In this document: positions 22,225 to 32,267 of the stretch, piece by piece
Layout of the letters: each line of letters opens with the position of its first letter
How positions within the stretch are numbered: position 1 is the first letter of the stretch
From: UBA3076 sp964646435
GTDB lineage: Bacteria; Desulfobacterota; Dissulfuribacteria; Dissulfuribacterales; UBA3076
NCBI GenBank assembly: GCA_964646435.1
Contig: CAZYEJ010000005.1
Span: 1-64,000 of the forward strand
Direction: 5' to 3'
DNA: 64,000 nucleotides
Translations under genes and position numbers: made by a program
Notes under the pieces: model-generated
What the model was told of the DNA's origin: nothing
Databases searched by the model: none
What the model saw: the letters and a program-made list of their open reading frames with translations, nothing else

Positions 22225-25044
22225 ATGAGCATGAAAGCAAGATATATAGTCGGAATCGATCTCGGGACTACCAACTCTGCCGTGGGCTATGTGGATTTAC
22301 ATGATGCAAGTCCAGGTTCCATTAATATACTTACCTTTGATGTACTACAGATTGTAGGCCAAGGTCGAGTGGCCGAAAGGCCGACTTTGCCGTCATTCCT
22401 TTACCTGTCAGGGGAATATGATCTCCAGGCCAGGGCAACTGCCCTTCCCTGGGACCCTGATAGGACCTATGCGGTTGGCTCCTTTGCCAGAGATCAAGGT
22501 GGGCTTGTGCCCGGAAGGCTGGTCTCTTCAGCCAAGAGCTGGCTGTGCCACGGGGGGGTGGACAGGGAGGCCCCTATTCTTCCGTGGGGCGCAGGGGTCG
22601 AGATAGATAAGATTTCACCTGTTACCGCGTCATCCCGCTACCTTCAGCATATCAGAGAGGCCTGGGATCATGGCATGCCTGAGCCTCTGGAAGCGCAAAT
22701 GGTGGTCTTGACTGTGCCGGCTTCCTTCGACGAGGTTGCGAGGGAACTTACTGTACAGGCGGCAAAGGAGGCGGGTTTACCTTCCGTGACTTTATTAGAG
22801 GAGCCTCTGGCTGCTTTTTATGCATGGCTCTCCTTTCATGAAAGGCAATGGAATACTTTTTTGTACCCCGGAGATCTTCTTCTGGTATGTGATGTTGGCG
22901 GTGGTACGACTGACTTTACCTTGATTTCCTGCGAGGGAGACTCGGACACTCCCAAGCTTGAAAGGGTGGCAGTAGGGGACCATCTGCTTTTAGGCGGGGA
23001 TAACATGGATCTTTCCCTGGCGGCCTTGGCAGAAAAGGCCCTTGGCCAGGAATTGGACACTGCCCGCTGGAATGCATTGTATCATCAGTGCAGACAGGCA
23101 AAGGAGACCCTTTTAGAAGATGGGGGGCCAGGAAAAACCACACTCAGGCTTACTGGCCGTGGGCGATCCCTGATTGGCGGCACTATGATGACAGATCTTA
23201 ACCGGGATCAGGTGAATGATGTCCTTATCGAAGGTTTTTTCCCCGAAGTGGATCTTAAGGCAGGCGATTTTCTGGAAAGGGGCGAAACGGGTCTCAGGGA
23301 GATGGGGCTTCCCTATGTAAGCGATCCGGCTGTGACCAAGCATCTGGCCCGTTTTCTCTTAAAGCAGGGCGGAGGCCGGATGCCCACTGTGGTGCTCTTT
23401 AATGGTGGTGCACTCAAGCCCGGTTTGATACGAAATCGCCTAAAGGGGATATTGACATCCTGGTCCGGACGCCCTGTCAGGGTTTTAGACAGCAGGTCCC
23501 TTGACCTGGCGATATCCTGGGGAGCCACATATTATGGACTGGTTACACAGGGCCTCGGGCTTCGAGTGGGCGGAGGTATGGCAAGGTCCTACTTCGTGGG
23601 GGTGGCCCTGGATGAGAAGAACCGTGCCCCTATGGGAGTCTGCCTGGTGGAGAGGGGGACAGAGGAGGGAAAAGAGGTAGAGGTCTTAAAGACCTTTCGG
23701 GTCCGGACAAACAGGCCAGTGAAGTTTTCACTCTATAGCTCTACCACCCGTAAGGGAGATAAGGTGGGAGATCTGGTACCGGTGGATTCCGAAGACCTTA
23801 TCGAGCTTCCACCACTCCAGACGGTTCTACGTTACGGCAAGAAGGGACGTGATGTACAGATTCCCATCAGATTAGGGGCAAAGGTCACGGCCATAGGGAC
23901 CCTGGAACTCTATTGTGAGTCCCAGGAGAGCCCCCACAGGTGGCGTTTGCAGTTCCAGCTCAGGGATTCAGAGACAAATGGCATAGATTCGACCTCTCAG
24001 GTTGAAGGGGTGCGGGTGGCCCCATCTGATGAACAGATGGAGGAAGAGCCGAAGGGGCTGTCCAAAGAAGACCTTAAGGCCCTGGAGGAGGCCAGGGAAG
24101 AGATCCGCAAGTGCTTTGTACCGGATAAGGGAGACAAAGCCCTTGCACCATCACAACTCCCAAGGCGTCTGACAGAGTGCGTGGGCATGGAGAAGGACCT
24201 GTGGTCACTTCCTCTGTTGCGTTCCCTGGCTGATGCATTACTCGATATGAAGGCCGGACGTGGAAGATCCCCGCAACACGAGGCCAGATGGTATAATTTG
24301 ACAGGTTTTTGTCTCCGTCCCGGGACCGGCGAGGTCACTGATCCGTGGCGAATCAAGAAGATATGGCCTTTTTATTTTGATGGCCTGGTTTTTTCAAAAG
24401 AGATGGAGCCAAGGCTTCAGTGGTGGATTTTCTGGCGGCGGGTTGCGGCAGGTCTGGGCTCCGGGCAGCAGACACAGATATTTTCTACCATGTCAAGTGC
24501 TTTATTGCCTGTCCTGTCCAAGAGGCGCAAGCGGGCCAAAGTGAAGCCGATTAAAGTATCTCAGGAGGAGAGGCGTGAGATGTGGCTTTTTGCCGCCAAT
24601 CTTGAACGACTTGAGATATCCGGCAAGATAGAGCTCGGGAGGGAACTTGTCTCAAATCTTGTTAAGAACCGGTCGTGGCGGGGTGCCTTGTGGGTACTTT
24701 CCCGCATAGGCTCAAGACAACCGCTTTATGGACCGGCCAATAAGGTGGTGCCTCCCGGAGAGGTATCATCCTGGCTGGAGGTCCTAAAAAAACAAGAATT
24801 GAAGCAACCCCAGAAGCTTATTAATGCCACTATCTCCATGGCAAGACTTACCGGAGACAGGACCAGGGATCTGCAGACCGCTTTCCGCCAGGAGGTAATC
24901 ACCTGGCTCCAGTTGTTAGGGGCCGGTGAGAAGAAACTGGAACCATTACGGAAAGCCGTTCCTCTTGCAGGAAAAGAGAAAAACCATGCCTTCGGGGAGA
25001 GTCTGCCGGAGGGCCTTATCCTGGAGCAGGTAGATAACAAGTGA
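22225..25044 (+). CDS. Hsp70-family protein with long C-terminal extension
   Basis: This is a 939-residue DnaK-like ATPase. The N-terminal nucleotide-binding domain shows YIVGIDLGTTNSAVGYVD (phosphate 1), LLVCDVGGGTTDFTLIS (phosphate 2) and the adenosine motif VVLFNGGALKPGLIR near residue 395. The substrate-binding part is unlike DnaK. From about residue 600 a charged linker and an alpha-helical region of about 300 residues replace the usual lid, similar to the DUF3731 type of Hsp70-like proteins found in Deltaproteobacteria. No DnaJ or GrpE gene is adjacent, though a DnaJ-like gene lies 7 kb away. The client is unknown. Confidence 0.85.
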   Translation: MSMKARYIVGIDLGTTNSAVGYVDLHDASPGSINILTFDVLQIVGQGRVAERPTLPSFLYLSGEYDLQARATALPWDPDRTYAVGSFARDQGGLVPGRLVSSAKSWLCHGGVDREAPILPWGAGVEIDKISPVTASSRYLQHIREAWDHGMPEPLEAQMVVLTVPASFDEVARELTVQAAKEAGLPSVTLLEEPLAAFYAWLSFHERQWNTFLYPGDLLLVCDVGGGTTDFTLISCEGDSDTPKLERVAVGDHLLLGGDNMDLSLAALAEKALGQELDTARWNALYHQCRQAKETLLEDGGPGKTTLRLTGRGRSLIGGTMMTDLNRDQVNDVLIEGFFPEVDLKAGDFLERGETGLREMGLPYVSDPAVTKHLARFLLKQGGGRMPTVVLFNGGALKPGLIRNRLKGILTSWSGRPVRVLDSRSLDLAISWGATYYGLVTQGLGLRVGGGMARSYFVGVALDEKNRAPMGVCLVERGTEEGKEVEVLKTFRVRTNRPVKFSLYSSTTRKGDKVGDLVPVDSEDLIELPPLQTVLRYGKKGRDVQIPIRLGAKVTAIGTLELYCESQESPHRWRLQFQLRDSETNGIDSTSQVEGVRVAPSDEQMEEEPKGLSKEDLKALEEAREEIRKCFVPDKGDKALAPSQLPRRLTECVGMEKDLWSLPLLRSLADALLDMKAGRGRSPQHEARWYNLTGFCLRPGTGEVTDPWRIKKIWPFYFDGLVFSKEMEPRLQWWIFWRRVAAGLGSGQQTQIFSTMSSALLPVLSKRRKRAKVKPIKVSQEERREMWLFAANLERLEISGKIELGRELVSNLVKNRSWRGALWVLSRIGSRQPLYGPANKVVPPGEVSSWLEVLKKQELKQPQKLINATISMARLTGDRTRDLQTAFRQEVITWLQLLGAGEKKLEPLRKAVPLAGKEKNHAFGESLPEGLILEQVDNK

Positions 25045-25142
25045 ACAGACGGGCGATGTTTTGTGCCTGAGGACGCCGCCGTCCCGGGCGATTTTCAACG
25101 ACCGGATACGTTATCTCTTAGCCGACGAGGTCGGGCCGAGAG

Positions 25143-26414
25143 CTAGATAACCTCTGCTACTGACACAGTGCGATCCCCAAGCATATTCACATAGCTCCCC
25201 AGCTCGTTGTCATACCATCCATAGATGACCGCCTGGGTGATTGCAATTTTCAACATGTCCTGCCCGATTTTCTTTAGGATTTCGTGTTCTGTGATTTGAC
25301 TCACCTTTTGTAGGTCTATGCTTACCTCTGCTGTGCGGGTATGGGTTTCATTGGCTTCAATAATAGCCCCGGCTTTTGGAAGTCCGATAATATCACAGGA
25401 GACATTCTGTTCTTCAGTATAGTGAAGATATCCACGGTGATCGCGAGCTGCAGCGTCCCTGTAAATTGAGTTTATTAATTCCTTTCGAATCGATTCGCCG
25501 GAAGGTTCTTCCTGCAGGTTCACTACAAGAATAATTAATGACCCTGTTGTAGTTGGAATCCTCACGGATTGAGCAATAAACCCGATCTGTTTCATCTCCG
25601 GCATCACAAGTGCGAGGGTATTTGCCGCCCCTGTCGTGGTCAATATAATGTTGTTCAGGACGCTCCGATTCTTTCGCAGATCTATTGCCCCTGATTTTGG
25701 AAGCCGGTCCAAGACTTGTTGTGAGCCTGTCACTGCATGAACAGTAACCATTGAAGCGGTCAGGATTTTTTTAGAGCCAAAAGAGTCCAGAAGGGGTTTT
25801 ATCATGTGCGCCAGGCAGGTGGTTGTACATGAAGCATTGGAAACAATCCTGTGCACTCGCGGGTCATAATCATTTTCATTAATGCCCATAACGGTCGTAA
25901 CAGCGTCATCAGGCATGGGTTTTGTCTTGTCTTTTATTTTAAAAGGGGCCGAGACGATTACCTTTTTTGCCCCGCTCTCAAGGTGGCCCCTCACAGAACC
26001 CTTTGGTCCATCCGGGGAGAGAGTGGGATCAGTGAATTGCCCTGTAGTATCTACCACGAGCCTGGCACCATGTTCCCGCCAGCCAATATCTTTCGGATTT
26101 CTGGAATGCCGCAATATCTTGATCTTCATGCCGTCTACGGTCATAGACCCCGCCTTTTCGTCCACATCCCGGATCACTTTTTCCCCCTTGTATCCATAAA
26201 GGTAGCCACCAAGGGATCCGTAAGTAGAATCTCTTTCCAGGTAGTGTGCCAGATCCATTAGCGATGTCCCAACGTTTCGTCCCAGGTTGACCACTATTTC
26301 ATTAAAATATTTCCGCGCAACATGGTGCCACAAAGTCAGTTTCCCAATTCTTCCAAGGCCGTTTATGCCCAGTTTTAGGCCGTTATTACCCTTATTTTTT
26401 GAGATATTTTCCAT
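25143..26414 (-). CDS. gap: Glyceraldehyde-3-phosphate dehydrogenase
   Basis: The enzyme interconverts glyceraldehyde 3-phosphate and 1,3-bisphosphoglycerate. The NAD-binding start LGINGLGRIGKLTLWHHVAR and the catalytic Cys motif NASCTTTCLAHMIKPL (near residue 195) are clear. So are TTTGAANTLALVMPEM and the C-terminal YGWYDNELGSYVNMLGD. At 423 residues it is longer than the usual 330-340, mainly through insertions in the N-terminal half (for example around YGSLGGYLYGYKGEKV). It starts one base after the end of the PPDK-like gene, so the two form an operon, probably for gluconeogenic or glycolytic flux. Confidence 0.93.
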   Translation of the reverse strand: MENISKNKGNNGLKLGINGLGRIGKLTLWHHVARKYFNEIVVNLGRNVGTSLMDLAHYLERDSTYGSLGGYLYGYKGEKVIRDVDEKAGSMTVDGMKIKILRHSRNPKDIGWREHGARLVVDTTGQFTDPTLSPDGPKGSVRGHLESGAKKVIVSAPFKIKDKTKPMPDDAVTTVMGINENDYDPRVHRIVSNASCTTTCLAHMIKPLLDSFGSKKILTASMVTVHAVTGSQQVLDRLPKSGAIDLRKNRSVLNNIILTTTGAANTLALVMPEMKQIGFIAQSVRIPTTTGSLIILVVNLQEEPSGESIRKELINSIYRDAAARDHRGYLHYTEEQNVSCDIIGLPKAGAIIEANETHTRTAEVSIDLQKVSQITEHEILKKIGQDMLKIAITQAVIYGWYDNELGSYVNMLGDRTVSVAEVI

Positions 26415-26415
26415 C

Positions 26416-29400
26416 TTAGTCCTCTTCCATCTTTTTGATTTTCATTTGACCTGAGTAGATAGATCCCTCCAGGCCGTCAATGCTGATCCAGTCTCCTGAT
26501 CTCAGCTCTATCCCATTCAACGAACAGGTCCTTTGCTTTTCCATGCAAACAAGGTCTGCACATCCCACAACACAAGTCTTTTCCAGCCTGTGGGCCACAA
26601 TTGCAGCATGTGAGGTGGAGCCTCCACGGGCTGTGAGCAGGCCGTCAGCCTCATAGACCTCCTGGATGTCATCAGGAACAGTATCGTTTCTGATAAGAAT
26701 CAGGCATATCTCTGGTTCTGCCTTTCGCCAATGTTTGATCTCTTCCTGGCTGAACACGATTCTCCCGGTCATGGCACCTCCGCTCACCGCTATCCCGTGC
26801 CCGAGGAAATCGGCAGGCTGCCTCTCTGCTGAATCGAAGGAGTAGACTTTTTTTCTTTCCCTTATGACCATATTGCGGGTCTGCAGAGGATACAGGTCTT
26901 TTGTCTCAGGACTTTCAAACGTAAATTCGATCTCCTGTGGGCTCCATTTTCTTTTATAAACAAGCTCCTTTGCCCATTCCCTTATACCAAAATAGACTTT
27001 TGGGAATATGGCTTCAAGTGTTGCATCACTCTGCCTGTTTTCGATCTCTGCCTGATTTTTTGAAATAGGAAGTGTCCTCACCAGGCCTGAAACCACGTCC
27101 TCGCCTTGATTTCCAAGTGTAAAATCGCCCCATAACCCAAGCGTATCTCCAGACCATCTGGGACTGTGAGTAAAAAATACCCCTGCACCGGACATGCGGG
27201 ATAGATTGCCAAAGACCATGGATTGAACCGTTACAGCCGTTCCCCAGTCATCGGAGATACCCATGATCTTACGATAGGTTTCAGCCTTGGGTGCGTACCA
27301 GGAATCAAAGACCTTTCTGATAGCCACAAGAAGTTGCTCAAAAGGAGATTCCTCGATCTCTATACCATTGTCTAGAATCAACGATTTATAAGTCAAAGCA
27401 ATATCCTTCATATGTAATCCGGAAAAATGCATTTTGTAGGGTTTGCTTAAACGTTTTTTAAAATCATCCATAATATCATCAAATTTATCTCTTTTCAGGC
27501 CAAAGGCCATACCGTAAGACTGGAGAAATCGCCGGTAGGTATCCCAACTGAACCACTCATTACCTGTTTTGGAAACCATTCCCTGAACGATATTTTTATT
27601 TATTCCAACATCAAGGAATGTGTCCATCATTCCGGGCTGAGGAATTGCGGAACCGCTCCTCACTGCCAGAAGCATGGGATTGTGAGGGTCTCCAAAGGTC
27701 TTTCCTGTCATTTTTTCAAGGGCAGCCATTTCAAAAGCAACCTGCTCCTCGAAGTTTTTCTTCGCAGGCCCATAGTGATCAACAATTTTACGGCATCTGA
27801 AAACTTCGGTTGTGATAATGAAACCAGGCGGAACAGGCAGGCCATAACTGTTCAGCTTGACCAGATTGAACCCCTTGTTGCCGAGACGGATAATGTCTGA
27901 AACGCCTTTATTTATGGAATATATTGGCGTTATCACCTTTTGAGGGTCATAACTGAGCAGCAAGCGCAGGTCCTCTTTTGGGAGTTCATCAGACTGATGG
28001 TAAAGGGTATTTAGAATATGGCTAATAAATAGATCAAGTTGCTGAAGACCTAAAGAGGTCGCGATGCTGTCGCGCAAGAACATCTCTGTTATACGGTGAG
28101 GAAATTTTTTTCGGTCATCAGTCTCTTCAGGCGGGAGATATTTGGGCATTAACTTTTCAGTAGGGATCTGGTCCAGTATCCTAGCCAGATTTTCCTGGTG
28201 AATATTGTTGAAATAGTCATTAGCAATATTACTCACAGCCTGGGAGAAGCCACGGAAGATGTCCAGATACTGAGTTAAGGAAAACCCCCTGATTTTGAGG
28301 GAATGGGCCAGCAGATCCAGTTGGTGTTCTATTTCCAAAGATGAGAAACCATCCAATTTAAGTGCCAAATCAAAGAGGCGTAAGTAATCAAAAATCTGGG
28401 AAAAGGTGGCCTTTGTAATCAGTTTAAGATCAATGGTCTCAACGATTTCCTCAAAAAGCACATTCACTGGGGACTCCAGCCGGAAAGTCAGCCCCAGTGC
28501 ATCAAATTTCATCTCGTGGTAGCTTCCATACATGGATGGGATGTCAACGGTAAGATGCCTTTTTCTGTATATGTTTTCCCTGATTTCATAGTCCTCGGAC
28601 GATAGAATAACTCCCTTCAGTTTCTCAAGGTAACCCAGCAGCATTTCCAGCTTCAGCCTGCCATCTTTCTCATTAAGGGTCTTTTCCAGTTTGTCTATAT
28701 CAGGCAACCCGCTGAATCGGAGCTGCGCCAGGTAGGCATTTATTTCAGTGAGTCCCAGATGGTATTTCTGATAAAGGAGCTTGTAGAAAGTAATTCCCAG
28801 TTCAATTCTTTTGAAGTCAAGCTCTGATACACCCGGAATTTCATTTGCCGATGCCTTGAGACGATCATTCTCAATATTCAGAAGATCTGCCACATCTTTA
28901 AGCCCCCCGGCATGAAAAAGATGGGTGATAACACGGTGGACGCCATCAATATGCGGCCCTTCTATCTCAACCTGTTCGTAAATATCCGGAGGTACAAAAG
29001 GCCTTATCTTCTCTTTATTTCTGGTCCTCCAGAAGTTCAGAACGGCTTCCATAAGGCCGATGAGTTGGTTACTGCTCTCAACGTGACTCTGCTTTCTCAA
29101 AAAGTGGATAAGTGGGTCCTTGCGCATGCATATTTCGTCGATTTCGGTGGAGATGTCCCTGAGCTTCCCCTCTGCTCCGATGTCATTGAAATATGAGGGG
29201 AAGAGACGGGCCAACTGCTTGACCAGGTTATAAACCGGACCAATGTCGCTATTTAGCAACTGAGTTATGTCGCGCGGGAAAATGTCAGTATCTTTTATTA
29301 ACACACCGCTCAGTGAAAGGTGGATGATCAGAGAGGACAGCAGTTTTTTTGACCATTTGGGGTTCATCTCGATAAGTTGAATCCAGGTACGTATATTTTG

Positions 29401-30588
29401 AATATGTGCTGGATTTGCCCTGATCTGCCAGTCTTCACCTACCCCTTTTATCTCCGGCGTCTGGAATCCGAGGGAAACAACTGAATCGATAAAAAGTTCT
29501 ACAAGTTCACTCTCTTTAGTCTTATAGACCCCCCGCCCTATGTTCAGAACACAGTTCAATGCCGTCACTGGGAATTTTTCTATACTCCTCCTTAAGATTG
29601 CAAAAGTCTTTTCCAGGGATTGCTGAACGGCCAGAGGATCTTCATGATGAATGAGCCAGGCAAGGGTTCGATTGATGTCTCTTAAGGTCTCTTCGTGAAC
29701 AGGTGAAAGACCTGTAGTATCCATAATGCGAAGGAGAAACAGCAATTTCCAGTGGTTTCCCTGTGCCTTATCATCTCTGGCATTGAGGAGTTCTTGAGGG
29801 ATCTCACTGTAAATGGTGATGATTTGACCATATCCCGGAAGTTTAACAAGTCGATCCAAAATGGTCTTTGAGCTGTCGTCCGAAGCGCGAACAATACTCT
29901 CCAGCCTTTCCTGACAGGCCTTCAGATATTTGTGGGAGATCGGTTTGAAAATTTTATCCAATCCTGCCTTTCCGGATTTTTTTTCAAACCAGACCAGCGG
30001 ATCAACCTGCTCTAACCAGTAGTCATATGTATATCGAAAGTACTTGATCAAAAGGTGATTTACGGCAGTAAAGCCTGATCCTGAAGGGACTGCTTGAGAA
30101 TAGCTCCTTCCAAGCCTGTTGAGCTGATAAAAACTTTTAACAAATAAAACAAATGTCTCTTTTGGATAATGCCTGATTCTGTCAAATGCATAGTCCATAA
30201 CAGGCAAGAATCTGAAAAGATCAGCGCCGGCATCTTTAATGATCTTTTGAATAAAAGAGAGGAGATTGTCAGACGCATTGATCCTAAGTTTTTCGTCCTG
30301 AGAGGAATCAATGGCCAGGAAAAAGATGTCTATATACAGTCTTGCTGCTTCAGGACCTTTGGCGTGGGTTCGGAGTACGTGGGAATAATTAAGCGCATAG
30401 CCTCTTGCTTCCTTTACGATAAATTCCCAGTTTTTGTAAGGGTGGCAAATTTCTTCCAGGAAGGTCTGCAACCTTTCTCTGACGCCACGGTATTCACCCA
30501 TGACCTCTTGTAAAATTTCATATCTCTGATCAACAGTGACATCAACGCGGCTGTAGGCAATATTGACCTCTAGAGCCTTGGGTGGCAT
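26416..30588 (-). CDS. PPDK-like protein: long helical N-terminus, ATP-grasp and swivelling His domain, no PEP barrel
   Basis: This 1390-residue protein has a C-terminal half that resembles pyruvate phosphate dikinase/PEP synthase. It shows a nucleotide-binding domain from about residue 890 (LGNKGFNLVKLNSYGLPVPP, LAVRSGSAIPQPGMMDTFLD, GTAVTVQSMVFGN) and the phosphohistidine domain with ARGGSTSHAAIVAHRLEK near residue 1330. It then ends without the PEP/pyruvate-binding TIM barrel. The first ~880 residues are predicted largely alpha-helical and are not recognised. A typical PPDK has the barrel after the His domain. The protein may phosphorylate another acceptor, or need a separate partner. Operon with gap. 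Confidence 0.8.
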   Translation of the reverse strand: MPPKALEVNIAYSRVDVTVDQRYEILQEVMGEYRGVRERLQTFLEEICHPYKNWEFIVKEARGYALNYSHVLRTHAKGPEAARLYIDIFFLAIDSSQDEKLRINASDNLLSFIQKIIKDAGADLFRFLPVMDYAFDRIRHYPKETFVLFVKSFYQLNRLGRSYSQAVPSGSGFTAVNHLLIKYFRYTYDYWLEQVDPLVWFEKKSGKAGLDKIFKPISHKYLKACQERLESIVRASDDSSKTILDRLVKLPGYGQIITIYSEIPQELLNARDDKAQGNHWKLLFLLRIMDTTGLSPVHEETLRDINRTLAWLIHHEDPLAVQQSLEKTFAILRRSIEKFPVTALNCVLNIGRGVYKTKESELVELFIDSVVSLGFQTPEIKGVGEDWQIRANPAHIQNIRTWIQLIEMNPKWSKKLLSSLIIHLSLSGVLIKDTDIFPRDITQLLNSDIGPVYNLVKQLARLFPSYFNDIGAEGKLRDISTEIDEICMRKDPLIHFLRKQSHVESSNQLIGLMEAVLNFWRTRNKEKIRPFVPPDIYEQVEIEGPHIDGVHRVITHLFHAGGLKDVADLLNIENDRLKASANEIPGVSELDFKRIELGITFYKLLYQKYHLGLTEINAYLAQLRFSGLPDIDKLEKTLNEKDGRLKLEMLLGYLEKLKGVILSSEDYEIRENIYRKRHLTVDIPSMYGSYHEMKFDALGLTFRLESPVNVLFEEIVETIDLKLITKATFSQIFDYLRLFDLALKLDGFSSLEIEHQLDLLAHSLKIRGFSLTQYLDIFRGFSQAVSNIANDYFNNIHQENLARILDQIPTEKLMPKYLPPEETDDRKKFPHRITEMFLRDSIATSLGLQQLDLFISHILNTLYHQSDELPKEDLRLLLSYDPQKVITPIYSINKGVSDIIRLGNKGFNLVKLNSYGLPVPPGFIITTEVFRCRKIVDHYGPAKKNFEEQVAFEMAALEKMTGKTFGDPHNPMLLAVRSGSAIPQPGMMDTFLDVGINKNIVQGMVSKTGNEWFSWDTYRRFLQSYGMAFGLKRDKFDDIMDDFKKRLSKPYKMHFSGLHMKDIALTYKSLILDNGIEIEESPFEQLLVAIRKVFDSWYAPKAETYRKIMGISDDWGTAVTVQSMVFGNLSRMSGAGVFFTHSPRWSGDTLGLWGDFTLGNQGEDVVSGLVRTLPISKNQAEIENRQSDATLEAIFPKVYFGIREWAKELVYKRKWSPQEIEFTFESPETKDLYPLQTRNMVIRERKKVYSFDSAERQPADFLGHGIAVSGGAMTGRIVFSQEEIKHWRKAEPEICLILIRNDTVPDDIQEVYEADGLLTARGGSTSHAAIVAHRLEKTCVVGCADLVCMEKQRTCSLNGIELRSGDWISIDGLEGSIYSGQMKIKKMEED

Positions 30589-30750
30589 TTCTCGTATATT
30601 CTCCTATTGGAAATTATTGGCCTTGTACTGAAAAATTTGGTTGGTCCATGACCGATTTCTTATTATATATTTGTAGTATAATACCTTTCTTATCATCAAT
30701 ATTTTTAGATTCAAGTACTGACCTGGCAAAAAGCAACATTTTATAAAGGC

Positions 30751-31014
30751 ATGGGAGAGATGAACAATCTCAAAAACTCAGAGGTAGTCCGGATCAAGGC
30801 CCATATGGCTGGGACCGTGGTGGACATAAACCACTCACTCAGGCCCGGCATGCATGTGAGGGAAGGTGAGGAGCTTTTGACACTGGAGAGGATGAAGCTT
30901 TTCTGTACGGTTTCAGCTCCGTGCACAGGTGTGGTAACTGCTGTGATGGCAGGGTTTGGCAGCAGAGTTCTGGAAGGGGAAATATTGCTTGAGATGGAGG
31001 TTCAGGGGTGCTGA
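30751..31014 (+). CDS. Biotin/lipoyl-attachment domain protein
   Basis: This 87-residue single-domain protein has the biotinyl/lipoyl fold sequence VVRIKAHMAGTVVDINHSLR, VREGEELLTLERMKLF, then VSAPCTGVVTAVMAG and VLEGEILLEME. In biotin carboxyl carriers the modified lysine sits in EAMKM; here the motif is ERMKL, so Lys is kept while Ala is replaced by Arg. It could be a small carrier for a decarboxylase or carboxylase encoded elsewhere. The start (30751 or 30760) is unsure because neither has ideal spacing to a ribosome site. Its last 13 bases overlap the end of the convergent LdcA gene. Confidence 0.8.
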   Translation: MGEMNNLKNSEVVRIKAHMAGTVVDINHSLRPGMHVREGEELLTLERMKLFCTVSAPCTGVVTAVMAGFGSRVLEGEILLEMEVQGC

Positions 31015-31922
31015 AGTCCAGGTAGCCCTGCCATTGGTTTCAGGAGGCCCTTTTCTCCATCCAATTCATAGTATCCGCCAATTAACAGCGGATAATTGTC
31101 AGGTATATGACCTGCGGGAAGATCAGTGATTATGGGGACCCCAATGGAGCTGAGTCGGTCCTGCAACAGTGTCTGTAATAACTTTTCCGGCTTTCCTGTT
31201 TCCTGGAGTCGGCCCACAGCAATTCCCGCCAACCTGGATAATCTTCCTGTAAGTAAAAGCTGCGTCAGCATCCGGTCAAGGCGATAAAGGGCCTCATTAT
31301 GATCCTCAATCAAGAGGATTGCTCCATCCCACTTGGGCTCATAAGCTGTACCGATAAGATGGGTAACACAAGTCAGATTTCCTCCAATGAGTGGGCCTTT
31401 TGCCTTGCCGGGGCTAAGGGTAGTGCCGGAAAGGCTGGGGAATTCTCCTTGATCAAGGCATGTCCATAGGGCTTTTCTTGCGAGTTTTGCTGTGATCGGC
31501 AGGGTTGACATCAGAGGGCCGTGTATTGATAGATGACCTTGTTGGAAAAGGGCCGAGTGGAGGAAACTTACATCACTAAAACCTATCAGTACCGGAGCCT
31601 TATGCCCAATTTGGTCCCATGGTACCATGCTCAGCCAACGCAAGGATCCGTATCCCCCCCTTAAACACCATACAATGTCTATGGATGTGTCCAAAAGAAG
31701 ACTTGTAAATCTGCCGGCCTGGAGTTGGTCCTTCCCTGCAAGATAGGGCAGGGAAGGCATATCCTCGGTCTGATCAGTAAATATATCATTTATAATCTCG
31801 AGCCACGGGGCTTTTTCTTCAATTATCTTAAGACCTGCATCCAGCTTTTCTGATTCCAGCGGACTGGAGGGAGCAAAAAGGGCCACACGACGGGGCTTGG
31901 TATGGACTGAGGAGTAAGGCAT
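31002..31922 (-). CDS. ldcA: LD-carboxypeptidase (peptidase S66, LdcA-like)
   Basis: This 306-residue serine peptidase of murein recycling removes the terminal D-Ala from tetrapeptides in the cytoplasm. N-terminal RRVALFAPSSPLESEKLDAG fits the family. The nucleophile lies in VLIGFSDVSFLHSAL (Ser near residue 110), after the CLRGGYGSLRWL motif. The acidic member is in LLIEDHNEALYRLDRML, and the His is in DLPAGHIPDNYPLLIG. No signal peptide is present. Neighbours give no operon. Confidence 0.9.
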   Translation of the reverse strand: MPYSSVHTKPRRVALFAPSSPLESEKLDAGLKIIEEKAPWLEIINDIFTDQTEDMPSLPYLAGKDQLQAGRFTSLLLDTSIDIVWCLRGGYGSLRWLSMVPWDQIGHKAPVLIGFSDVSFLHSALFQQGHLSIHGPLMSTLPITAKLARKALWTCLDQGEFPSLSGTTLSPGKAKGPLIGGNLTCVTHLIGTAYEPKWDGAILLIEDHNEALYRLDRMLTQLLLTGRLSRLAGIAVGRLQETGKPEKLLQTLLQDRLSSIGVPIITDLPAGHIPDNYPLLIGGYYELDGEKGLLKPMAGLPGLQHP

Positions 31923-32089
31923 TTTCTTGACTTTGCTTTAGTAGTTATTAATTTTACTTTACTTTTAATCCACAGATTTCGCAGATTACACGGATTACTC
32001 TAATCATTTAAAGCCTTTGATTGTATATGGACGACATGTCTGAAAATATATAGTACAATACTTTTGAATTATAGAATATATAATTACAC

Positions 32090-32235
32090 TGCAAAAAGAC
32101 CTAAAATCTGTTTTTGCTTAAAATGCTTCAGATGCAAGGCGTGAGATTTCCGAGGAATGAGGCGTACTTAGCGTACGTCGCAGTGACGAGGAAATCGAAG
32201 CAACGCAGCAGATGAGATATTTTTAGCGGAATCAT
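32090..32235. repeat. Imperfect palindromic repeat before the dnaJ-like gene
   Basis: The left arm contains GATGCAAGGCGTGAGATTTCC and the right arm, reversed, GCTGCGTTGCTTCGATTTCC. They meet at GGCGTAC-TTA-GCGTACGTC. The total is about 145 bases of imperfect inverted repeat between genes. No coding content; the rest of 31923-32267 is A/T-rich and empty. Confidence 0.5.
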
Positions 32236-32267
32236 ATCAAAAAAATATACAGTGAGATAGTAAGAAT

